DNA from: an uncultured Haemophilus sp.
GTDB taxonomy: Bacteria > Pseudomonadota > Gammaproteobacteria > Enterobacterales > Pasteurellaceae
DNA length: 14,921 nt
Reading direction: 5' to 3'
Assembly (NCBI GenBank): GCA_905205995.1
Contig: CAJLFU010000045.1
Coordinates: forward strand, 1 to 14,921
Part shown: positions 7,307-13,237 of the stretch, piece by piece
Position numbering within the stretch: position 1 is the first letter of the stretch
Layout: each line of letters opens with the position of its first letter
Translations under genes and position numbers: made by a program
The notes under the pieces: generated by a model
Seen by the model: the letters and a program-made list of their open reading frames with translations, nothing else
Told to the model about the DNA's origin: nothing
Databases searched by the model: none

Positions 7307-7895
7307 AATATGTTTTCACCTGTTCTTTTAAGGTTGCAACTTGCTGACGTAAATTTCCGACCAACTTCAATCCACTTGAGTTAAAGTTTAATCCGTTAAT
7401 TTTTACTTGCGTATCGGAAGTAATGTCTTGTGTTTTTAAATTAATCACTGCCGCTTCGGTCTCAACACGTTGCAGGCGAGATAAAGGATCAAGGCTCTCG
7501 GCAACCACGCCGCCTTCAAGATAGAGCATTTGATCTTTCGTTAATTTTGCCTTTTTCGCGCTAAGCTTCCAATTTTGTTTTTCTAATTGAATTTTATCGG
7601 TTTTCGCTTCTTTGTCTTTATTATCTAAAGAGACATCAAAAAGATAGACTAGCGGCGAAATAAAATCCGTATGACCGTCTTGTGTGTAATATTCCACTTT
7701 GTCGGAAATCGCGAGATATTGCTTTTTACCTTCTGGCGAGAATACGGTAGTTTCCATTTTATTGCCGACGTATTCTGGGCTATCAGGCTTTTTAATTAGG
7801 CTTTGTAAATCGCTATGATCTTGATTAAGCGAATAATACCAGCCTAATAAAGCCAGGGCGATGACACCTAAAATAATATTCCAACGAATATTCAT
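7287..7895 (-). CDS. lptC: LPS export membrane-anchored protein LptC
   Basis: LptC is a bitopic inner-membrane protein that receives lipopolysaccharide from LptB2FG and passes it to LptA. From ATG 7895 the product is 202 residues, with one N-terminal membrane anchor (about residues 6-24, ILGVIALALLGWYYS) and a periplasmic LptC jellyroll domain. The reading frame is open up to 7952, but the extra 19 residues (MCQKSAMISYPFKKEKTLF) overlap a USS hairpin and would put a basic stretch before the anchor. The family normally starts at MNIRW-like sequence, so I prefer the shorter form. An AAGGA lies 14 bases from this ATG, which is rather far, so the start is less sure than the identity. It overlaps lptA by 20 bases. 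Confidence 0.92.
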   Translation of the reverse strand: MNIRWNIILGVIALALLGWYYSLNQDHSDLQSLIKKPDSPEYVGNKMETTVFSPEGKKQYLAISDKVEYYTQDGHTDFISPLVYLFDVSLDNKDKEAKTDKIQLEKQNWKLSAKKAKLTKDQMLYLEGGVVAESLDPLSRLQRVETEAAVINLKTQDITSDTQVKINGLNFNSSGLKLVGNLRQQVATLKEQVKTYYEINKQ

Positions 7896-7940
7896 AAATA
7901 ACGTTTTTTCCTTCTTAAAAGGGTAGCTAATCATAGCACT

Positions 7941-7966
7941 TTTTTGACACAAAGTGCGGTCAAAAA
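7941..7966. repeat. USS within a short inverted repeat upstream of lptC
   Basis: An exact AAGTGCGGT at 7952-7960 lies in TTTTTGAC (7941-7948) ... GTCAAAAA (7959-7966). The 8-bp stem lies between darP and lptC. No T run follows on the minus strand, so it is a poor terminator for darP; partial attenuation is possible. Confidence 0.7.
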
Positions 7967-7976
7967 TAGCCGTATT

Positions 7977-8513
7977 TTAGTCTTCTAAAATGAGTGTTTT
8001 TAAGATCTGATAAATCTCGCGATAAGCTTTTGACGGCTTATTTTGTTCCTTCTCTTTTTGTGCTGCACGAATCAAATTACGTAATTGTTGGCGGTCTGCA
8101 GAAGGATACTCATTTAACAAATCAGTCAGTGCTGCATCACCTTTCGCAACCAACTCATCACGTAAGATTTCCAACTTATGCAGCATCGCTTGCTGCTGAT
8201 TATGTTTGTTTTCAATTTTTTCTAAAGCTTCACGAATAGGCTCTGCATCAATTGAGCGTAAGAGTTTACCAATATATTGCAATTGGCGACGACGCGCCTC
8301 TTTTTGCAGGCGTTGCGCTAATTCAATGGCATCTTTCAAGCTATCGTCTAGTGGAACCTTAGTCAGATTTGCTTTGGTTAAGTTCACCAATTTCTCACCA
8401 AGCTGTTTTAAATCCTCAGCATCGCGTTTGATTTCACTTTTACTTACCCAAATAATCTCTTCTTGGTCTTCATCTTCCCAATCAAAGGCTTCTTTTTTCT
8501 TACGTTTTGCCAT
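7977..8513 (-). CDS. darP: ribosome biogenesis factor DarP (YjgA, DUF615)
   Basis: DarP (YjgA) associates with 50S ribosomal precursors and helps late large-subunit assembly in the cytoplasm. The 178-residue protein starts with a basic then acidic segment (MAKRKKKEAFDWEDEDQEE). It continues with the family pattern WVSKSEIKRDAEDLKQLGEKLV at about 22-43 and a highly helical, charged body including RLQKEARRRQLQYIGKLLR, and ends with a short helical C-terminus. TAAGGT is well placed before the ATG. The gene is divergent from pmbA and points towards lptC, 81 bases downstream. Co-transcription with the lpt genes is possible but not shown. Confidence 0.93.
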   Translation of the reverse strand: MAKRKKKEAFDWEDEDQEEIIWVSKSEIKRDAEDLKQLGEKLVNLTKANLTKVPLDDSLKDAIELAQRLQKEARRRQLQYIGKLLRSIDAEPIREALEKIENKHNQQQAMLHKLEILRDELVAKGDAALTDLLNEYPSADRQQLRNLIRAAQKEKEQNKPSKAYREIYQILKTLILED

Positions 8514-8601
8514 TCTATTACCTTATGAAAAATTTGGTGCATTTTAGCATAAACTTTCAAAATAAGATAAAATGGCGCAAATTTTTAATAGGATTATCAT
8601 C

Positions 8602-9957
8602 ATGAAAACAGCAGAAAATTTAACCGCACTTTTAAAATCTCAAGAGCAAACATTACGTGATGCCGTCAGTTTTGCGATTGAAACTGCACAGAAAACGGGG
8701 GCAACCGCTGAAGTCGGTGTGACAAAAGTGAGTGGTTTATCGGTTTCAACCCGTCTGCAAGAGATTGAAAATGTTGAATTTACTAATGATGGAGCATTAG
8801 GCATTTCCGTTTATTTAGGCCAACAAAAAGGCAATGCATCTACCTCAGATTTAAGCGAAGAAGCGATTAAAAATACCGTTGAAGCAGCACTTGCTATTGC
8901 AAAATATACCTCACCAGATGATTGTACAGGGCTAGCCGATAAAGAACTAATGGCTTTTGAAGCGCCCGATTTAGCGCTTTATCATGGGGCAAGTGTCGAT
9001 GTCGAACAGGCGACAAAATTAGCTTTAGAAGCTGAAAAAGCGGCTTTGGAATACGATGCTAAAATTGTGAATAGTAATGGCGCAAGCTTTAACTCTCATA
9101 CGGGTGTGCGTGTTTATGGTAATACACATGGCATGCTACAAAGTTACTTATCTAGCCGCTATTCTTTATCTTGTTCGGTGATTGGTGGCGAGCTAGATCA
9201 ACTTGAAAATGACTACGAATATACGGTTTCACGTGAGTTTGATGCGCTTTCTTCAGCGGATTGGGTTGGACAGAATTGTGCAAAAAAAGTGATTGCGCGT
9301 TTAAATCCACAAAAATTAACGACACGTGAAGTGCCAGTGATTTTCTTAAATGATGTGGCAACAGGATTAATTTCTCACTTAACGGGGGCGATTAGTGGCG
9401 GTAGCTTATATCGTAAATCCAGTTTCTTGCTCGATCATCTTGGAAAACAAGTGTTGCCAGATTGGTTCCAAATTAGTGAGCGTCCGCATTTGTTAAAACG
9501 TTTAGCCTCCACGCCTTTTGATAGCGAAGGAGTTCGCACACAGGATCTTGAAATTATTCAAGATGGCGTATTGCAAACCTATTTGCTCACCAGTTACAGC
9601 GGTAGAAAAATGAGCATGCAAAGTACCGGTCATGCAGGTGGTATTCACAACTGGCTTGTGAAACCAAATTTAACGGGCGGATTGACCGCACTTTTACGTC
9701 AAATGGGCACCGGTTTATTGGTGACAGATGTCATGGGGCAAGGTGTAAATATTGTGACGGGGGATTATTCTCGTGGTGCAGCGGGTTTCTGGGTAGAGAA
9801 TGGCGAGATCCAATATCCAGTTGCTGAAATTACTATTGCTGGTCAATTGCAGGATATGTTGAAAAATATTGTAGCAGTAGCAGATGATGTTGAACATCGT
9901 TCCAATATTCAAACAGGTTCAATCTTGTTAGATAAGATGAAAATTTCAGGAAATTAA
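8602..9957 (+). CDS. pmbA: TldD/PmbA-family protein PmbA (TldE)
   Basis: PmbA/TldE is the partner of TldD in a cytoplasmic metalloprotease that degrades unfolded peptides; in E. coli it is needed to process microcin B17 and to degrade the antitoxin CcdA. The 451-residue length matches the family. Typical segments are the N-terminal AEVGVTKVSGLSVSTRLQEIE region (36-56), HAGGIHNWLVKPN (344-356) and GDYSRGAAGFWVENG (387-401). The zinc HExxxH of TldD is absent, as expected for TldE. I chose ATG 8602 with AGGA at 8590-8593; an upstream in-frame ATG at 8572 lacks a good site. Two USS copies lie inside the gene. tldD is not in the window. Confidence 0.95.
   Translation: MKTAENLTALLKSQEQTLRDAVSFAIETAQKTGATAEVGVTKVSGLSVSTRLQEIENVEFTNDGALGISVYLGQQKGNASTSDLSEEAIKNTVEAALAIAKYTSPDDCTGLADKELMAFEAPDLALYHGASVDVEQATKLALEAEKAALEYDAKIVNSNGASFNSHTGVRVYGNTHGMLQSYLSSRYSLSCSVIGGELDQLENDYEYTVSREFDALSSADWVGQNCAKKVIARLNPQKLTTREVPVIFLNDVATGLISHLTGAISGGSLYRKSSFLLDHLGKQVLPDWFQISERPHLLKRLASTPFDSEGVRTQDLEIIQDGVLQTYLLTSYSGRKMSMQSTGHAGGIHNWLVKPNLTGGLTALLRQMGTGLLVTDVMGQGVNIVTGDYSRGAAGFWVENGEIQYPVAEITIAGQLQDMLKNIVAVADDVEHRSNIQTGSILLDKMKISGN
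8623..8631 (-). repeat. DNA uptake signal sequence (USS)
   Basis: ACCGCACTT followed by TT, near the 5' end of pmbA. Confidence 0.9.
9685..9693 (-). repeat. DNA uptake signal sequence (USS)
   Basis: ACCGCACTT followed by TT, in the last third of pmbA. Confidence 0.9.
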
Positions 9958-9969
9958 TAATTTTTTAAA

Positions 9970-9988
9970 AATGATAATAATTCTTATT
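9970..9988. promoter_or_regulatory. Fur box (iron repressor operator)
   Basis: AATGATAATAATTCTTATT matches the Fur 7-1-7 palindrome TGATAATnATTATCA at 12 of 14 positions (9972-9986). It overlaps the -35 element of the promoter just downstream, so iron-loaded Fur would block RNA polymerase and the transcript would appear in iron shortage. Confidence 0.82.
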
Positions 9989-10014
9989 GACATGTGATTT
10001 CTTTCTGCTACTAT
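9987..10014 (+). promoter_or_regulatory. sigma-70 promoter of the small RNA
   Basis: The -35 is a perfect TTGACA (9987-9992). After 16 bases comes TACTAT (10009-10014), preceded by TG one base away (10006-10007), which is an extended -10. Transcription should start at about 10020-10022. This is a strong promoter silenced by the overlapping Fur box. Confidence 0.8.
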
Positions 10015-10020
10015 ACGCAC

Positions 10021-10118
10021 ATCTGTTTAGCAGCGATTGCAGATTGCTCCAACAGGTAGAGTAGAAAGTAAATTCGTTAGGGTTAAAAAGGCTGAAGGTT
10101 TAAACTTCAGCCTTTTTT
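10021..10118 (+). ncRNA. hrrF: Fur-regulated small RNA, RyhB-like (probable HrrF)
   Basis: A transcript of about 98 nt is bounded by the Fur-controlled promoter and an intrinsic terminator, with no convincing open reading frame inside. Its middle reads GCGATTGCAGATTGCTCC (10033-10050), which resembles the conserved pairing core of enterobacterial RyhB (ATTGCTCACATTGCTTCC). RyhB-type RNAs pair with mRNAs of iron-containing proteins when iron is low and cause their repression. Haemophilus has a described Fur-regulated RNA named HrrF, and I assign that name from regulation and RyhB-like core, not from an alignment. The U-rich tail after the terminator stem would fit an Hfq-binding RNA. It lies between pmbA and hpt on the same strand as both, and its terminator isolates it from hpt. 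Confidence 0.78.
10085..10118 (+). terminator. intrinsic terminator of the small RNA
   Basis: GGCTGAAG (10090-10097) pairs with CTTCAGCC (10105-10112) around a 7-base loop. Six T follow, and an A run precedes the stem and can lengthen it. Confidence 0.92.
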
Positions 10119-10159
10119 ATTGTAGAATACGCAAACGATTAAATTAAAAAGGAAAGACT

Positions 10160-10699
10160 ATGAAAAAACACCACGTCGATATTTTAATTTCAGAAGCGGA
10201 TGTTCGTAGCCGTATTACTGAACTTGGCGCAGAAATTACGCATTTTTATCAACAACAAGCCATTGATAAACTGATTGTTGTTGGGCTTTTACGTGGTTCA
10301 TTTATGTTCATGGCCGATCTGGTGCGTGAATTAAAATTACCGGTAGAAGTGGAGTTTATGACCACTTCAAGCTATGGTTGCGGAATGACAAGTAATCACG
10401 ATGTGAAAATTACGAAAGATCTTGAAGGCGATATTCGTAATGAACATGTGCTAATTGTTGAGGATATTATTGATACGGGTTACACCCTTGAAAAAGTGCG
10501 CGGCATTTTAAATTTACGCGATCCTGCAAGCTTGGCGATTTGTACCTTATTAGATAAACCTTCTCGCCGAGAAGTGGAAGTACCGGTTGAATGGATTGGT
10601 TTTTCTATTCCGGATGAATTTGTTGTCGGCTATGGTATTGATTATGCTCAACGTTATCGTAATCTAGGCTATATTGGCAAAGTGGTTATAGACGAATAA
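10160..10699 (+). CDS. hpt: hypoxanthine phosphoribosyltransferase
   Basis: Hpt converts hypoxanthine (and guanine less well) plus PRPP to IMP or GMP in the purine salvage pathway, in the cytoplasm. The 179 residues are typical. GLLRGSFMFMADL at 42-54 supplies the pyrophosphate loop, the flexible-loop region around SSYG (70-73) is present, the PRPP-binding motif is VLIVEDIIDTGYTL at 97-110, and DEFVVGYGIDY near the C-terminus contacts the base. AAAAAGGA lies just before the ATG. The small RNA terminator ends 41 bases upstream, so hpt needs its own promoter or read-through; I could not identify a clear one in that short gap. Confidence 0.97.
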   Translation: MKKHHVDILISEADVRSRITELGAEITHFYQQQAIDKLIVVGLLRGSFMFMADLVRELKLPVEVEFMTTSSYGCGMTSNHDVKITKDLEGDIRNEHVLIVEDIIDTGYTLEKVRGILNLRDPASLAICTLLDKPSRREVEVPVEWIGFSIPDEFVVGYGIDYAQRYRNLGYIGKVVIDE

Positions 10700-10721
10700 T
10701 TTAGTCATATTTTAAACATAA

Positions 10722-10772
10722 AAGTGCGGTCAGATTTTCAAGCAAATTGCTTTTAAAATCTGACCGCTTTTT
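10722..10772. terminator. USS-containing bidirectional terminator between hpt and the lipoprotein genes
   Basis: GCGGTCAGATTTT (10726-10738) pairs with AAAATCTGACCGC (10755-10767), a 13-bp perfect stem, with a second small hairpin in the loop and T5 at 10768-10772. The left arm contains an exact USS (AAGTGCGGT, 10722-10730). It lies between convergent genes. Confidence 0.9.
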
Positions 10773-10787
10773 AATGCTTGTTAAAGA

Positions 10788-11855
10788 TTAATCTTTACGC
10801 GGTGGCCAATAGACCTCTTCTTTTTTAACGATACCGCGTTTGAGAATATCGGCGGCAAGGGCGGCGGTGTCAGGCGGATTTTGGTAGAACGCTGCGTCTT
10901 CTTTACTCATTGCGGAGTAGATGCCTTTCCAGTGGGTTTTGGCAGGTGGCGGGGGCAGGACTTCGTCTAGGCGCGGGAAGGTGTAGAAGGGGTTGCCGCT
11001 TTTGGTGCCTGTCCCCATAAGGGCTTTTTCCAACTCGGCATAAGCTGCTTCACGGACAGGATCGGCAGGGGTAGCAATAAATTTATCCATAAGTGCCTTA
11101 TTTTTGGCATAAACCATTGTCAGATTTAAGGCTGCCTTACCTCCACCTTCACCTCCTTGTCGTACCGCATTGTGCATCAGCAACAGTGATTCTTTTAGAT
11201 TACCATAGCGGATTTCCTTAATCATGGACAATTCTCTCATGGCAGCAGAAAAACCCTGCCTAGCTGCGCAATCAAGCAGCAGTTCACGCGTGTTATAATC
11301 TTTAAATCGTTTATCATAAATCTGCGCCAAATCATATTGTGCCAGCGGCACACCTAAATCTACTGCTTTTTGCAGGTAGGCAAGTCCAAGTTTGGGATTA
11401 TGGCTATAGCCTGCATTACCTTCATACAAAGCGTCAAACAGCCAATAGTTTGCCATAGCCCAATTTTTATCTAGACCATAATGCAGCCATTTGCGTGCTC
11501 GGTTCTGCAAAGGATCAAACAATGTACCGCTTGCACCTTGTACGTGAGTGTAGAGTAAGTAGAGGTTGTTAATTGCCTGATAATGTCCTTTTGATGCAGC
11601 CGCTTCGTACAAGATAATCATATTCTGCAGCTCCTGTTTATTCCTGCGTCCATCTTTGGCATGAATCAAAGTGGCAGCACGATACCAAAGATGGGATTCG
11701 GCATCGGGTGGAGACGGCGGTGTCCATGTGGCACAGGTGTATTCTGTGCGTTTCGGATCAAATGCTTTGGGTGCCGGTTGGGATTGGGACGGCGAAACCG
11801 AACCGCAGGAAACCAACAGGGGAACAAGTAAGGAGACAAAAATAAATTTTTTCAT
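10788..11855 (-). CDS. Sel1-like repeat lipoprotein, copy 1
   Basis: This 355-residue protein has a lipoprotein signal peptide ending in L14-V-S-C17, so it should be lipidated at C17 and face the periplasm. A proline/serine linker follows, then a mainly helical body with Sel1/TPR-like units such as EAAASKGHYQAINNLYLLY (84-102), LGLAYLQKAVDLGVPLAQYD (157-175) and CAARQGFSAAMRELS (196-210). A conserved C-terminal block (KEDAAFYQNPPDT and a WPP motif) ends it. C41 and C196 are conserved with copy 2 and could pair. By hand the mature part differs from copy 2 at about 40 of 325 positions. The family resembles Sel1-like/DUF6396-type lipoproteins, an assignment I hold loosely. Codon use is richer in G and C than in the neighbours, and no USS is inside. 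No strong ribosome binding site is visible. Confidence 0.85.
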   Translation of the reverse strand: MKKFIFVSLLVPLLVSCGSVSPSQSQPAPKAFDPKRTEYTCATWTPPSPPDAESHLWYRAATLIHAKDGRRNKQELQNMIILYEAAASKGHYQAINNLYLLYTHVQGASGTLFDPLQNRARKWLHYGLDKNWAMANYWLFDALYEGNAGYSHNPKLGLAYLQKAVDLGVPLAQYDLAQIYDKRFKDYNTRELLLDCAARQGFSAAMRELSMIKEIRYGNLKESLLLMHNAVRQGGEGGGKAALNLTMVYAKNKALMDKFIATPADPVREAAYAELEKALMGTGTKSGNPFYTFPRLDEVLPPPPAKTHWKGIYSAMSKEDAAFYQNPPDTAALAADILKRGIVKKEEVYWPPRKD

Positions 11856-11876
11856 GATATCGATTTGTTTGTGTTA

Positions 11877-11916
11877 AGGCCGTCTGACAATAACCCTTCC
11901 AGATTTCAGACGGCCT
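11877..11916. repeat. inverted pair of neisserial AG-DUS (uptake sequence / terminator)
   Basis: AGGCCGTCTGAC at 11877-11888 matches the neisserial AG-DUS AGGCCGTCTGAA at 11 of 12 positions. TTCAGACGGCCT at 11905-11916 is its exact reverse complement (12 of 12). The two form an 11-bp perfect stem with an 18-base loop, 9 bases after the stop of lipoprotein copy 2. In Neisseria such inverted DUS pairs often act as terminators. Here no long T run follows on the minus strand, so termination may be partial. It is foreign to Haemophilus, which uses AAGTGCGGT. Confidence 0.9.
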
Positions 11917-11925
11917 GTTCTTGAT

Positions 11926-13014
11926 TTACTCATTACGCGGTGGCCAATAGACCTCTTCTTTTTTGACGATACCGCGTTTAAGGATATCCGCAGCTAAGGC
12001 AGCGGTATCGGGCGGATTTTGGTAGAACGCTGCGTCTTCCTTGCTCATCGCCGAGTAGATGCCTTTCCAATGGGTTTTGGTGGGTGGCAGCGGTAAAACC
12101 TCGTCTAGTTTTGGGAAAGTGTAAAAAAGGTTGCCACTTCTGGTACCAGTACCTAAAAGGGCTTTATGCAATTCAGCGTAGGCTGCTTCACGAATAGGAT
12201 CAGCAGGGGTTGCAGCAAATTTATCCATAAGCTCCTTATTTTTGGCATAAATCATTGTCAAACCTAAAGCTGCATTACCTCCACCTTCACCACCTTGACG
12301 TACTGCTTTGTGCATCAACAATAACGACTCTTTCAGTTTGCCGTAGCGAATCTCCTTAATCATAGATAATTCCGTCATAGCAGCAGAGAACCCCTGTCTA
12401 GCTGCGCAATCAAGCAACAGTTCACGCGTGTCGTAATCTTTGAATCGTTTATTGTAAATCCGCGCTAACTCATATTGCGCCAGTGGCACGCCCAAATCCA
12501 CCGCCTTTTGCAAATAGGCAAGACCAAGTTGCGGATTACGGCGATAACCTGCATTGCCTTCGTACAGCGTGTCAAATAGCCAATAGTTTGCCATCGCCCA
12601 GTTTTTGTCCAGACCGTAGTGCAGCCATTTACGGGCGCGGTTGTGTAAGGGGTTGTACATAATGCCAGTTGAACCTTGCACATGGGTGTAGAGCAGGTAA
12701 AGGTTGTTGATTGCCTGATAATGCCCTTTTGATGCCGCCGCTTCGTACAAGACGATCATGTCTTGAAATTCCTGTTTGTTCATACGCCAGTCTTTGGCAT
12801 CAAGCAGAGTGGCGGCACGATACCAAAGATGGGATTCGGCATCGGGCGGGGACGGCGGTGTCCATGTGGCGCAGGTGTATTCTGTGCGTTTCGGATCAAA
12901 TGCTTTGGGTGTAGAAAGTGTTTGAGTATCGTTACGGTCTGATGCTGAAAATGAATTAACCCCGCAAGCAGTAATTAATGGGATAAGTAAGAAAATGATG
13001 TGACATTTTTTCAT
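11926..13014 (-). CDS. Sel1-like repeat lipoprotein, copy 2
   Basis: From ATG 13014 the product is 362 residues. The frame is open upstream to 13056, but the shorter form begins with a clean lipoprotein signal (MKKCHIIFLLIPLITAC, lipobox I14-T-A-C17) and the longer one would bury it, so I use 13014. The body is about 88% identical to copy 1 from AFDPKRTEYT to the end, including the helical repeat units and the WPP ending. The signal peptide and linker differ, which suggests that each copy has had separate 5' exchange. It lies upstream of copy 1 in the direction of transcription, with the neisserial DUS hairpin between them. A weak AAAGAA precedes the start. Function is unknown; a periplasmic immunity protein is one possibility. 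Confidence 0.85.
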   Translation of the reverse strand: MKKCHIIFLLIPLITACGVNSFSASDRNDTQTLSTPKAFDPKRTEYTCATWTPPSPPDAESHLWYRAATLLDAKDWRMNKQEFQDMIVLYEAAASKGHYQAINNLYLLYTHVQGSTGIMYNPLHNRARKWLHYGLDKNWAMANYWLFDTLYEGNAGYRRNPQLGLAYLQKAVDLGVPLAQYELARIYNKRFKDYDTRELLLDCAARQGFSAAMTELSMIKEIRYGKLKESLLLMHKAVRQGGEGGGNAALGLTMIYAKNKELMDKFAATPADPIREAAYAELHKALLGTGTRSGNLFYTFPKLDEVLPLPPTKTHWKGIYSAMSKEDAAFYQNPPDTAALAADILKRGIVKKEEVYWPPRNE

Positions 13015-13182
13015 ATTTGACTGTTCTTTGGATGGTTTAAAATTTAGTCTAAACATTCTTTTAAATAATGTAAATTATATTTTTATAATACCACCTGAAA
13101 ATTAAAACTTTCATCAAAAAAAAACAAATCGATAACTTTATGTTGCTTATTTTTTAATGTGGTTTTTATGTTGTTTTTATAA
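13015..13182. other. AT-rich non-coding gap upstream of lipoprotein copy 2
   Basis: A stretch of about 170 bases between copy 2 and the der terminator. It is very AT-rich with several A and T runs (for example around 13115-13130) and must hold the promoter of the lipoprotein genes. I could not assign -35 and -10 elements with confidence. No RNA gene or open frame is visible. Confidence 0.5.
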
Positions 13183-13183
13183 T

Positions 13184-13226
13184 AAAAAGAGCGGTCAAAA
13201 TTCACAGTGATTTTTGACCGCTCTTT
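13184..13226 (-). terminator. intrinsic terminator after der
   Basis: AAAGAGCGGTCAAAA (13186-13200) pairs perfectly with TTTTGACCGCTCTTT (13212-13226), and the loop holds a further TCAC/GTGA pairing. Read on the minus strand a T run follows the stem. The arm AAGAGCGGT is a one-base variant of the USS core. Confidence 0.9.
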
Positions 13227-13237
13227 GATTGTTAAGA

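Noticed and set aside
7896..7952. N-terminal extension of LptC (19 more residues)
   Set aside because: It runs through the USS hairpin, and the shorter start gives a normal LptC N-terminus with its membrane anchor.
10021..10118. A short peptide gene instead of an RNA between pmbA and hpt
   Set aside because: There is no ribosome binding site plus start codon with a useful frame; the promoter, Fur box and terminator explain the segment as an sRNA.
13015..13056. N-terminal extension of lipoprotein copy 2
   Set aside because: It would put 14 residues before a clean lipoprotein signal peptide that matches the layout of copy 1.
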